From positions 62,001 through 126,000 of the forward strand of contig NZ_PJZF01000006.1 in NCBI RefSeq assembly GCF_002858675.1: a stretch of DNA of 64,000 nt, given 5' to 3'. Positions 28,583 through 36,519 of the stretch are shown one piece after another (position 1 is the first letter of the stretch; each line of letters starts with the position of its first letter). Made by a program: the position numbers and the translations under genes. The notes beneath the pieces are model-generated. The model was not told where the DNA came from, did no database searches, and saw nothing but the letters and a program-made list of their open reading frames with translations. The DNA comes from Chimaeribacter californicus (GTDB taxonomy: Bacteria > Pseudomonadota > Gammaproteobacteria > Enterobacterales > Enterobacteriaceae).

Positions 28583-29068
28583 TTATGCGCGCTCTAACCA
28601 GCTATTGCTGTGGATAATATTGCCGTCGAGATAGTGCCAGGTGATTTTTTCATAGCGGAATTCGACCAGTTCAAGATGATTGAACTTCTCTTTAGTCACA
28701 TCTTTTATGTCATGCATAATGGGAAAGACGTTAACCACTTTCGCCTTTTCCAGCAGAACAGTGTAATACTCTTCTTCCTGCCCAGCGTCATTAATCCGGT
28801 AATGCTTTAATTCGACGGAGTTCAGCGTTTGCCCAGATGTCATTGCCTTATATAAATAAGGCGTGGCGCAGTCGATCTCTTTTTCAATCAGAAAAGGCAG
28901 GTGTTTACATTTCCCGCTGATTCTCCCGGTATGGTCATCGGTCGGCATATCAACACTATGATGAAAGCCCAGCACCTCCACACTATTTTCCCGGCCATAA
29001 ATATCAACGCCGCCCTTGATAAGGTTATTCGCATCATCTTTCAGGTACATATAGACTGGAATTGCCAT
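28583..29068 (-). CDS. hcp: Hcp-family type VI secretion tube protein
   Basis: A 161-residue Hcp protein, which stacks as hexameric rings into the T6SS inner tube and can carry small effectors in its lumen. Family traits: MAIPVYMYLKDD start, VEVLGFHHSVDMP, GRISGKCKHLPFLIEKEID and EKFNHLELVEFRYEKITWHY. It is an orphan: no tssBC, tssJKLM or clpV genes occur in the window. It starts one base after the stop of the predicted immunity gene, forming a tight operon with the effector. AT-rich compared with its neighbours. Confidence 0.92.
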   Translation of the reverse strand: MAIPVYMYLKDDANNLIKGGVDIYGRENSVEVLGFHHSVDMPTDDHTGRISGKCKHLPFLIEKEIDCATPYLYKAMTSGQTLNSVELKHYRINDAGQEEEYYTVLLEKAKVVNVFPIMHDIKDVTKEKFNHLELVEFRYEKITWHYLDGNIIHSNSWLERA

Positions 29069-29069
29069 A

Positions 29070-29579
29070 TTAATCCACCTCGCGGAATTGGCTGGACTGG
29101 CCCACTGTCGTGATTAACTGCTGCAAACATTTCTGCGCCTGCACGCTGTTGCTTTTATAGAGTGCCTGAATGGCTTTAACGACATACTCATTTTGTTCGG
29201 GAACAGTCTCATGATAAAGAGGCATTGAACAGACTGATGACGTAGAAATAGAGATGTTCGAGTCGTCAATAATTTCCATCACTCCGTTTACATTTTTGGG
29301 TATTGCTTGTGCCAATGCGGTACCAAGTTGCTCATTCCAGGAAGCAGCACCGGTCATTGAGATGGAAGGAATGAGTTTCAGCCACGCGGCATCGCCGTTA
29401 GATATATGCTTGAAAATTTCGTTCCATAACCCTTCGTCTGTTTCTGGAATACCTGAAATCACTTTTTCAGCACCAGAGTCCCTGATCTGTTGAGCAAACT
29501 CTTCGGCGGTAGGGTAACGTTCAGCCATTGCCGAATAGCTGGCAGAGACTAACAATAATGAAAGAATTGTTTTTTTCAT
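29070..29579 (-). CDS. Predicted periplasmic T6SS immunity protein
   Basis: A 169-residue secreted protein with a signal peptide MKKTILSLLLVSASYSAMA. The mature part is mostly helical with the segment ISNGDAAWLKLIPSI and ALAQAIPKNV, a pattern I associate with proteins encoded beside T6SS effectors. It contains two cysteines that could pair (CSMPL, KCLQQ). It overlaps the effector by 4 bp (ATGA) and precedes hcp by 1 bp. The immunity role is inferred from order, export signal and neighbour, not from a firm family match. Confidence 0.72.
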   Translation of the reverse strand: MKKTILSLLLVSASYSAMAERYPTAEEFAQQIRDSGAEKVISGIPETDEGLWNEIFKHISNGDAAWLKLIPSISMTGAASWNEQLGTALAQAIPKNVNGVMEIIDDSNISISTSSVCSMPLYHETVPEQNEYVVKAIQALYKSNSVQAQKCLQQLITTVGQSSQFREVD

Positions 29580-29935
29580 CTGACCACCAATACGGTGTCA
29601 CCTGAATTATAAATGTTCCTTCTAATTTCAGCACCATTAATTATTATGCAGCCTTGGGAAGAGCGACCAATCGTATCACGTCTATCACCATGTATTTTAA
29701 ATCCAGTACGGCCAAAAACGTTTGTTCCTGCCATTGGTGTAAGCTGAATAGACCACGGCCCCTGATTGCTATCATAGCCAGAAATTCGCCAATAGCCTTT
29801 AGGAATTGGGCCGGTATCCCTGACATGTTGCATTGATGGTTTATCCTTAGCTATCCCTTTCCCACTATACCCCTTAGCAATAAACTCGCCGTTATGTCTT
29901 AATTCGCCTGTTTTCTGATTATATTCCCATGTCAT
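29576..29935 (-). CDS. Tlde1-type (DUF2778) L,D-transpeptidase-like effector
   Basis: A 119-residue protein opening MTWEYNQKTGELRHNGEFIAKGYSG, typical of Tlde1/DUF2778 proteins. The catalytic pattern of L,D-transpeptidase folds is present: FKIHGD with His82, then SSQGCIII with Ser92-Ser93 and Cys96. In Salmonella, Tlde1 is a T6SS effector that acts on peptidoglycan tetrapeptides in the periplasm. It has no signal peptide, as expected for cargo loaded in the cytoplasm. It leads a three-gene unit with its immunity gene and hcp. Confidence 0.85.
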   Translation of the reverse strand: MTWEYNQKTGELRHNGEFIAKGYSGKGIAKDKPSMQHVRDTGPIPKGYWRISGYDSNQGPWSIQLTPMAGTNVFGRTGFKIHGDRRDTIGRSSQGCIIINGAEIRRNIYNSGDTVLVVR

Positions 29936-30091
29936 ATTTCCCTCCTGTTATCACCTTGCGTGACAGGGAATAATTAGCTGCCTGTATGGCGAAAATTTCA
30001 ACTGAATTGACATGTTAGGAATAATTAACTAATTGATGGAGATTATAGAAAACTGAAGATTATTCAGTAGAAGCATTGATAGCAACAGAAA

Positions 30092-30110
30092 GGCCGCCCG
30101 TCAGGCGGCC
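30092..30110 (-). terminator. Terminator hairpin after the PTS gene
   Basis: GGCCGCC (30092-30098) pairs with GGCGGCC (30104-30110), followed on the minus strand by TTTC, 11 bp past the stop of the EIIBC gene. Confidence 0.75.
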
Positions 30111-30120
30111 GGAGGGGAAA

Positions 30121-31512
30121 TCAGTGGGCGGTTTCAGGATCGGGATGAATAATCCCTTTGCCTTTTACCACCATAAAGTAGGTCAGTAAAAAGGCCAGGC
30201 CTAAGGACAGCGTGACGCCCATCAGAATATAGATGAAGTAGGGGCCGATATACGCCGGCAGGCTGAAGATGCTCGACAGAATATAGCCGTAAAGCCGCAC
30301 GCCAAAGAAAGCAATAAAGGCGGAGGCGAGGGCGCTGCTGAGCGTGGTGGCAATAAACGCCTTTTTGTATTTCGTCAGCACGCCAAACAGCGCCGGTTCT
30401 GTAATCCCTAACAGCGCAGAGACTGCCGCGGAAAGTACCACCGAACGTTCTGCCCGGGTCTTGCTGTGAAAACAGAGCGCAAAAGTGGAACCGGCAATCG
30501 CCATATTGGCCATAAACATCATCGGCATCAGCATGTCATAGCCTTTGGTGGCAAAATTCTGCAGGGCGACCGGCGTCATGGCGTGGTGCATCCCGGTCAA
30601 TACCGCCACCGGGCGGATGGCACCGACGATCACCCCGGCAAACACCGCGGAAATATCAAATAATCCCTGAATAAACAGCGCCAGCGCTTTCCCCACGTAA
30701 ATCCCCAACGGCCCAATCAATGTCAAAGAGACCAGCGCGGTAATAAACAGCGTCAGCGTCGGGGTAAAGACGGTTTTTAACACCTCGGGCATCAGGGCAT
30801 TGACCCACCGGTAAATATAACTCAGCGCCCAGACAGACATAATCACCGGGATGACGCTGGCCGAATAGTTAAAGACGGAAACCGGGATCACCTCGATAAA
30901 ATAGAAGGCAGTGGCTGCGCCCGGCGTATGCGCGGCCAGTGCTTTGGCGGCGTCCATTAATGTGGGGTACATCAGGCAGGCCGCGATGGCAGCCGCCAGG
31001 TATTCGTTGGTATTAAATATCCGGGCGGCCGACACCGCCAGGAAAAACGGCAGAAAATAGAACACGCCGCTGGCGATCAGGTCAATCACCATTACCGTGT
31101 CGCTTTTGGCGGAAATCATATGCAGCGCCACCAGCCCGGCCAGCAGCCCTTTAATCATGCCTGCCCCGGCGATGGCCGGGACAATCGGGCCAAACACGCC
31201 GGAGACAGTGTCCATAAACCGCGAAATCAGCCCTTTATGTGGTTTTGCGTCGGCATCCCCGGCGGCGGGGTCGCGTTTCGCCATAATCGCCTGATACCAG
31301 AGCGTAACCTGTGGGCCGATAATAACCTGCACCTGGTCGCGCTGATATTGCGCACCCAATACACCGGGAAGTTTTTTAATGGCGTCCCACTCCACGCGGC
31401 TTTCATCCACCACGTCGAAACGCAGGCGCGTCATACAATGCCAGATTTTATTAATATTATTATTTCCGCCCATCAGCGGAATAATGGCCTGGGCTGCCTG
31501 GGTATTTTCCAT
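30121..31512 (-). CDS. PTS EIIBC, beta-glucoside type
   Basis: A 463-residue sugar permease of the glucose-glucoside PTS family. The EIIB domain (about 1-85) has the phosphorylated Cys26 in HCMTRLRF; the EIIC domain (about 105-455) has the multi-helix core with SASVIPVIMSVW, GMHHAM (sugar-site region) and GITEPALFGV. There is no EIIA domain, so it would need the glucose EIIA (Crr). It resembles the BC part of BglF and related permeases; the sugar is unknown. No hydrolase is linked, only a sugar-acid dehydratase, a GntR regulator and an MFS gene. Confidence 0.85.
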   Translation of the reverse strand: MENTQAAQAIIPLMGGNNNINKIWHCMTRLRFDVVDESRVEWDAIKKLPGVLGAQYQRDQVQVIIGPQVTLWYQAIMAKRDPAAGDADAKPHKGLISRFMDTVSGVFGPIVPAIAGAGMIKGLLAGLVALHMISAKSDTVMVIDLIASGVFYFLPFFLAVSAARIFNTNEYLAAAIAACLMYPTLMDAAKALAAHTPGAATAFYFIEVIPVSVFNYSASVIPVIMSVWALSYIYRWVNALMPEVLKTVFTPTLTLFITALVSLTLIGPLGIYVGKALALFIQGLFDISAVFAGVIVGAIRPVAVLTGMHHAMTPVALQNFATKGYDMLMPMMFMANMAIAGSTFALCFHSKTRAERSVVLSAAVSALLGITEPALFGVLTKYKKAFIATTLSSALASAFIAFFGVRLYGYILSSIFSLPAYIGPYFIYILMGVTLSLGLAFLLTYFMVVKGKGIIHPDPETAH

Positions 31513-31642
31513 AAGGCCTCACTGTCACGACGAAAAGGGATTCCTGATGGAAAACGATGGTAGGTTTGCCCTGTTTGGAAAACAAGCCAATAAACCATGC
31601 GGTGCGTCACATCCTCAGTCATCACGCGGGGTGAAAAGGAAA

Positions 31643-31686
31643 TTGGTCTGGTTTTTAACGCCATTATTACCCCTTTTACAGACCAA
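31643..31686. promoter_or_regulatory. Inverted half-sites TTGGTCTG / CAGACCAA
   Basis: TTGGTCTG (31643-31650) and CAGACCAA (31679-31686) are perfect inverted 8-mers 36 bp apart in the divergent gap between the PTS and dehydratase genes. TGGTCT/AGACCA half-sites are typical of HutC-type GntR regulators such as the one encoded at 33008. A role as its operator is inferred. Confidence 0.55.
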
Positions 31687-31806
31687 AATAAAAGCCGGGA
31701 TTATCAGTTTACAAATACCGCCGGAATAGGATGAAATAAGAAAAACCATTATTTTTCCTCTCTGCGTCATTGGCCGGGAAATAACCTTTCTGCAAAGGAG
31801 AAAGCG

Positions 31807-33006
31807 ATGCAGCCTACCCTGATTACCGATATTGAATGCCGGATCACCCGCCCCGATCGCCATAATCTGGTGGTGGTAAAAATAACCACAGACAACGGCG
31901 TCATTGGCCTGGGTTGCGCCACCTTTCAGCAGCGGCCGCTGGCGGTGAAAGTGATGGTGGAGGAGTATCTCCGGCCATTGCTGATTGGGCGGGATGCGAA
32001 CCACATCGAAGATCTCTGGCAGATGATGATGGTCAACGCCTACTGGCGTAACGGCCCGGTGATTAATAACGCCATTGCCGGCATCGATATGGCGTTATGG
32101 GACATCAAAGGCAAGCTGGCGGAGATGCCGCTTTACCAGCTGTTTGGCGGCAAATCCAAAGACGCGATTGCCGCCTACAGCCACGCCGCCGGTGACACGC
32201 TGGAGGCGCTCTGCCTGGAGGTAGACCGGCTGCTGGCGCAGGGCTATCACCATATCCGCTGCCAGCTCGGGTTTTACGGCGGTCACGCGCCGGATCTGCA
32301 CACCACGCGCGCGCCGACGCCGGGTGCCTATTACGATCAGGAACGCTATATGGAAAGCACGCTCGCCATGTTCCAGGCACTGCGTGAGAAGTACGGCAAC
32401 CAGTTCCATATCCTGCATGATGTGCATGAGCGGCTGTTTCCGCAGCAGGCGGTGCAGTTTGCCAAACAGCTTGAGCGCTACCAGCCCTATTTTATTGAAG
32501 ACATCCTGCCGCCGGAGCAGAACGAATGGCTGGCGCAGCTCCGCCAGCAGACGGCGGTGCCGCTGGCCACCGGGGAGCTGTTCAATAACCCGGCCGAGTG
32601 GAAAGAGCTGGTGATCAACCGGCGCATCGATTTCCTGCGCTGCCATGTGTCACAAATTGGCGGCATTACCCCGGCGCTGAAGCTGGGCCATTTCTGCCAG
32701 AGTTTCGGCGTGCGGCTGGCGTGGCACTGCCCGCCGGACATGACCCCGATCGGCGCGGCGGTCAACACCCACCTGAATATCCACCTGCACAATGCGGCGA
32801 TCCAGGAGTTTGTCGCCTGCCCGGAAAATACCCAGCGGCTCTTTCCGGGGGCGGTGGCGCCGGAGAACGGCTACCTCTACCCCCTTGAGCAGCCGGGCAT
32901 CGGCGTAGGGTTGGACGAGGCGGCCGCCGACGCGTTCCCGGTGGTCTACCGGCCGCATGAATGGACGCAAAGCCGCCTGCCGGACGGCACGATGCATACC
33001 CCCTGA
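31807..33006 (+). CDS. ManD/RspA-type sugar-acid dehydratase (enolase superfamily)
   Basis: A 399-residue enolase-superfamily enzyme similar to E. coli RspA and to D-mannonate/D-gluconate dehydratases (ManD). Expected metal ligands are Asp205 (LHDVH, with His207), Glu231 (FIEDILPP) and Glu257 (TGELFN); His307 in AWHCPPD is the usual second catalytic residue. The likely reaction is dehydration of a hexonate to a 2-keto-3-deoxy acid, but the substrate cannot be read from sequence. AAAGGAG lies upstream of the ATG. It meets the GntR gene end to end with a 1-bp gap. Confidence 0.85.
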   Translation: MQPTLITDIECRITRPDRHNLVVVKITTDNGVIGLGCATFQQRPLAVKVMVEEYLRPLLIGRDANHIEDLWQMMMVNAYWRNGPVINNAIAGIDMALWDIKGKLAEMPLYQLFGGKSKDAIAAYSHAAGDTLEALCLEVDRLLAQGYHHIRCQLGFYGGHAPDLHTTRAPTPGAYYDQERYMESTLAMFQALREKYGNQFHILHDVHERLFPQQAVQFAKQLERYQPYFIEDILPPEQNEWLAQLRQQTAVPLATGELFNNPAEWKELVINRRIDFLRCHVSQIGGITPALKLGHFCQSFGVRLAWHCPPDMTPIGAAVNTHLNIHLHNAAIQEFVACPENTQRLFPGAVAPENGYLYPLEQPGIGVGLDEAAADAFPVVYRPHEWTQSRLPDGTMHTP

Positions 33007-33007
33007 G

Positions 33008-33718
33008 TCAGCTCTGGCGGAACGCCAGATTGTCGCGGTTAAACGGAATCACGTAAGAGCAGGCGTAGTCGATATCAATAATGTCGCTGAAGATCGCCAC
33101 CCGGCCGTCGGGCAGAATGCCGCGGTTAAGGATGTGCATGGCCGCGATGCCTTTTTTGCAGGCCAACAGTTCCGCCTGGGCCTTGCTGACTGTGGTGGCG
33201 CGGTAGTGGGTCAGGGAATGGGAGAGGGCGCACCCTTTGCTGAGCAGGTATTGTTGGATCGAGTGCTCAATGGTCTGCGGCGTCAGGTCGGTGAACCCGG
33301 CGGCAGGCATCCGGGCGTATTCAATCTGCACAGTGACCTCGTCTACTTTGCGCAGCCGGGTAAAGGCCCAGATAAAATCGTTGTCCGTCAGGCCGAAAAT
33401 CTGCCGCTCGTCGCCGTCCGGGCGGCGTTTATGCAGTTCCAGCAGGCGGTAACTGATCTGGTTGAATTTCTTTTCAGTAATCGAGTTATAGATCAGCGGG
33501 TTGCTGCCGACGCCGGGATTAATAAAAATCCCCGCGCCCTGCACGATGCGTACCGCGCCAATCGCCACCAGCTTTTCCAGCGCTTTGCGCAGGGTAAAGC
33601 GCGAGACGCCATACTCCTGGGCGAGCCGGCGCTCCGGCGGCAGTTTCTCCAGCGGGCTGTCACGGTGCTGGTAAATTTTGCTGAGCAGATCCTGCGCGAT
33701 GAACTCTCTCTTTTTCAT
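33008..33718 (-). CDS. GntR-family (HutC/UTRA) transcriptional regulator
   Basis: A 236-residue regulator with an N-terminal winged helix (LPPERRLAQEYGVSRFTLRKALEKL, about residues 27-50) and a C-terminal UTRA ligand domain (about 85-230). The start MKKREFIAQD at 33718 is preferred; an ATG at 33751 would add 11 residues and neither has a clear ribosome site. It probably senses a sugar phosphate or acid and controls the PTS, dehydratase and MFS genes around it. Confidence 0.85.
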   Translation of the reverse strand: MKKREFIAQDLLSKIYQHRDSPLEKLPPERRLAQEYGVSRFTLRKALEKLVAIGAVRIVQGAGIFINPGVGSNPLIYNSITEKKFNQISYRLLELHKRRPDGDERQIFGLTDNDFIWAFTRLRKVDEVTVQIEYARMPAAGFTDLTPQTIEHSIQQYLLSKGCALSHSLTHYRATTVSKAQAELLACKKGIAAMHILNRGILPDGRVAIFSDIIDIDYACSYVIPFNRDNLAFRQS

Positions 33719-33769
33719 GGTCGGTTGGCCGTAACGCATCGGTGGCAACACTATAGCGCCGAACGCCCA

Positions 33770-33798
33770 TAAAAAATGCCGCCTGGGCAGGCGGCATC
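33770..33798 (-). terminator. Rho-independent terminator after the 28-residue gene
   Basis: ATGCCGCCT (33776-33784) pairs with AGGCGGCAT (33789-33797), followed on the minus strand by six T residues. It ends the leftward MFS/small-protein transcript before the GntR gene. Confidence 0.9.
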
Positions 33799-33802
33799 TC
33801 GT

Positions 33803-33889
33803 TTACTTCTTCTTGCCGAAGACCTTCATCAGCACGCCGATGATCAGGCCGATGGCGATCCCCGTCATAATCCAGCCGACAAATCCCAT
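33803..33889 (-). CDS. 28-residue single-helix membrane protein
   Basis: AGGAGG lies 5 bases before the ATG at 33889, an excellent ribosome site. The product begins MGFVGWIMTGIAIGLIIG and ends VFGKKK: one hydrophobic helix with glycine spacing and a basic cytoplasmic end. It resembles the first helix of GlsB/YeaQ-type membrane proteins but is far shorter. It sits 61 bp downstream of the MFS gene and directly before a terminator. Function unknown; the strong ribosome site and terminator argue for a real gene. Confidence 0.72.
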   Translation of the reverse strand: MGFVGWIMTGIAIGLIIGVLMKVFGKKK

Positions 33890-33950
33890 CTTTTCCTCCT
33901 GTTCCTGCTATCGCTTGCGCGCAGTATAAGGGATCCGGCCGGGATGCGCT

Positions 33951-35282
33951 TCAGGAGGCCACGCGCTTTTTCCAGGCGGGCGCACCGGCCGGGGCGTGCA
34001 GTTTCTTCTCCGGCTGCAACAGCGTCATGCAGAACATGCTGCAAAACGACACCGCCGCCGTGGCGAAAAACATCGCGTTATAGCCGTGGTGCTGCGCCAG
34101 CCAGCCGCTCAGTGTCGGGGCGAGGATGGACGCCAGGTTGGCGATCGCCAGCGTCATGCCGCTGTAGGCCCCCACCGAAGGCCTGGGCGTGACATCAATC
34201 ACCACTGACCAGTAGACGTTATTCACCAGCGCATTCAGCGCGTTACCCAATGTCATCAGCGCGATGATCGCCGCCGGGGAGTGCATAAACGGGATCAGCA
34301 CAAAACAGCCGGCGGTCAGCAGCAGGGTTACGGCGGCGAACAGGTTGCGCGCCAGCCGCAGGTTCCGGGTGCGTTTCAACAGCGTGTCGGCAATTTTCCC
34401 GCCCAGCAGCACCGTGAAACAGGCGCCGCTCCACGGGATCATCGCCACATACCAGAGCGAGTGCAGGTCATAGTTAAAGGTGTCCTGAAGGTATTTCGGG
34501 CTCCAGGTGACCAGCACAAACGTGACATACAAAAAGGAGAAGTAACCCAGCGCGTTGAACACCAGCGTGCGGCTGCTGAAAAAGCGCCACCACGGCAGGC
34601 GGGGTTGGGCGCTCTCTGTCACCTGATCGCCGGTGATGGCGGCCAGTTCCGCCTGGTTGACCTTCGGGTGCTGGTGCGGTGAGTCGGTAAACACGCGCGC
34701 GAACAGCCCGATGGCCAGCAGCGAAAACAGGCCGAGCAGGATGAACATACTGCGCCAGTCATCGGTCAGCAGCAGCAGCCCTACCGCCAGCGGCGCGGTC
34801 AGGAGTGAGCCGATCTGCGTGCTGAGCAACCCGATGCTGAGCGAAAAACCACGCTCTTTTTGCGGGGCCCAGTGGGCGATGGTTTTGTTCATCAATGCGT
34901 AAGCCGGCCCTTCGGAGAAGCCGAACAGGATGCGCAGCGCGGCAAAGCCCATAATGGCCGAGCCGCCGAACAACGCCACGCCCACTTCACCGGCCCAGGC
35001 GGTGGCAATCTCCAGCAGTGACCAGAGCGCCCCGGCCATCAGCCACACTTTTTTGGTGCCGACGCGGTCAGCCAGGAAGCCGCCGCACAGTGAGCCGAAC
35101 AGGTAGCCGAAGCCGAAATAGCCCAGCACCGCGCCCAGCTGCGCTTTATTGAAGTGGAATTCATTGGCGATGTCGTTGGCCGCAAAGGACAACGCGCCGC
35201 GATCGACGTAGTTAATCAGCGCGATGAAAAACACCATCGCAAAAATACGATAACGGTACCGGCTGTCTTGAAGGGTGGGCAT
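33951..35282 (-). CDS. MFS sugar-acid transporter (ACS family)
   Basis: A 443-residue major facilitator with twelve predicted helices. It has the family opening IALINYVDRGALSFAANDIA and the loop DRVGTKK after helix 2. Members import hexuronates, glucarate, galactonate and related acids by proton symport. With the ManD-type dehydratase and GntR gene nearby it probably brings in the acid that the dehydratase uses. It shares orientation with the GntR gene and the small membrane gene, upstream of both. A different MFS protein from KguT at 19124. Confidence 0.85.
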   Translation of the reverse strand: MPTLQDSRYRYRIFAMVFFIALINYVDRGALSFAANDIANEFHFNKAQLGAVLGYFGFGYLFGSLCGGFLADRVGTKKVWLMAGALWSLLEIATAWAGEVGVALFGGSAIMGFAALRILFGFSEGPAYALMNKTIAHWAPQKERGFSLSIGLLSTQIGSLLTAPLAVGLLLLTDDWRSMFILLGLFSLLAIGLFARVFTDSPHQHPKVNQAELAAITGDQVTESAQPRLPWWRFFSSRTLVFNALGYFSFLYVTFVLVTWSPKYLQDTFNYDLHSLWYVAMIPWSGACFTVLLGGKIADTLLKRTRNLRLARNLFAAVTLLLTAGCFVLIPFMHSPAAIIALMTLGNALNALVNNVYWSVVIDVTPRPSVGAYSGMTLAIANLASILAPTLSGWLAQHHGYNAMFFATAAVSFCSMFCMTLLQPEKKLHAPAGAPAWKKRVAS

Positions 35283-35595
35283 AACCTGCTCCTTGTGTGC
35301 AATAGCGCTCAGGGATAGCTAGCAAAGTTGATGCCACCTGTTTTCGCGGTAAAAAGCGGCCGGTTGCGCCGTGGCGGTGCGTCGGCACGCTCAGCGCGCC
35401 GGATCGGTGTGCGTTTTGGGGCAGAAACTATGACAACGCCATAACAACGGCAATAAGGGATAAACAGGTTTTACAGGGTAATAACCGCGCCGGGCCGCGG
35501 GCGCGGCCTCTGCGGGATTGAGGCTGTATATCTGGCGGTCAACGGGTATACTGGCCCATTCCATCTAAATCCACTTGTATCGCTGCGAATCCAAC
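35283..35595. other. Gap upstream of glyQ
   Basis: 313 bp between the divergent MFS gene and glyQ. It contains a GC-rich hairpin (CCGCGC at 35485 with GCGCGG ending at 35506) and a TATACT -10-like box at 35547-35552 close to glyQ, without a good -35. No coding frame or leader peptide is evident. Confidence 0.5.
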
Positions 35596-36510
35596 ATGCA
35601 AAAGTTTGATACCAAGACCTTTCAGGGCCTGATCCTGACCCTTCAGGATTACTGGGCGCGCCAGGGCTGCACCATTGTCCAACCTCTGGACATGGAAGTC
35701 GGTGCCGGCACTTCCCACCCAATGACCAGCATGCGCGCCCTCGGCCCGGAGCCGATTGCCGCTGCCTATGTTCAGCCTTCCCGCCGCCCGACCGACGGCC
35801 GCTACGGCGAGAACCCGAACCGCCTCCAGCACTATTACCAGTTCCAGGTGATCATCAAGCCATCGCCGGACAATATTCAGGAGCTCTACCTCGGCTCGCT
35901 GAAAGAGCTGGGGCTGGACCCGCTGGTGCATGACATCCGCTTCGTGGAAGACAACTGGGAAAACCCGACGCTGGGTGCCTGGGGCCTCGGCTGGGAAGTG
36001 TGGCTCAACGGCATGGAAGTGACGCAGTTCACCTACTTCCAGCAAGTGGGCGGCCTGGAGTGCAAGCCGGTGACCGGCGAAATCACCTACGGCCTGGAGC
36101 GCCTGGCGATGTACATCCAGGGCGTGGACAGCGTCTACGATCTGGTCTGGTGTGACGGCCCGCTGGGTAAAACCACCTACGGCGACATCTTCCACCAGAA
36201 CGAAGTGGAGCAGTCCACTTACAACTTCGAATACGCCGACGTCGATTTCCTGTTCACCTGTTTCGAACAGTACGAGAAAGAGGCCCAGAAGCTGCTGGCG
36301 CTGGAAAAACCGCTGCCGCTGCCGGCCTATGAGCGCATCCTGAAAGCGGCTCACTGCTTCAACCTGCTGGATGCCCGCAAGGCGATCTCCGTGACCGAGC
36401 GCCAGCGCTATATTCTGCGCATCCGCACCCTGACCAAATCCGTGGCCGAAGCCTATTACGCCTCGCGCGAGGCGCTGGGCTTCCCGATGTGCAAAAAGAA
36501 CGAGAAGTGA
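35596..36510 (+). CDS. glyQ: Glycyl-tRNA synthetase alpha subunit
   Basis: GlyQ with GlyS forms the alpha2beta2 enzyme that charges tRNA-Gly. The 304-residue product opens [20 protein letters not shown], as in E. coli (303), and contains the class II catalytic core with [18 protein letters not shown]. The start at 35596 follows from the alignment; an in-frame TTG at 35575 is rejected. glyS follows after 9 bp. Confidence 0.98.
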   Translation: MQKFDTKTFQGLILTLQDYWARQGCTIVQPLDMEVGAGTSHPMTSMRALGPEPIAAAYVQPSRRPTDGRYGENPNRLQHYYQFQVIIKPSPDNIQELYLGSLKELGLDPLVHDIRFVEDNWENPTLGAWGLGWEVWLNGMEVTQFTYFQQVGGLECKPVTGEITYGLERLAMYIQGVDSVYDLVWCDGPLGKTTYGDIFHQNEVEQSTYNFEYADVDFLFTCFEQYEKEAQKLLALEKPLPLPAYERILKAAHCFNLLDARKAISVTERQRYILRIRTLTKSVAEAYYASREALGFPMCKKNEK

Positions 36511-36519
36511 GAGACAGCC

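Noticed and set aside
28583-29935. Prophage remnant or insertion sequence around the Hcp module
   Set aside because: No integrase, transposase, tRNA edge or flanking direct repeat was found; the three genes are explained as a T6SS cargo module.
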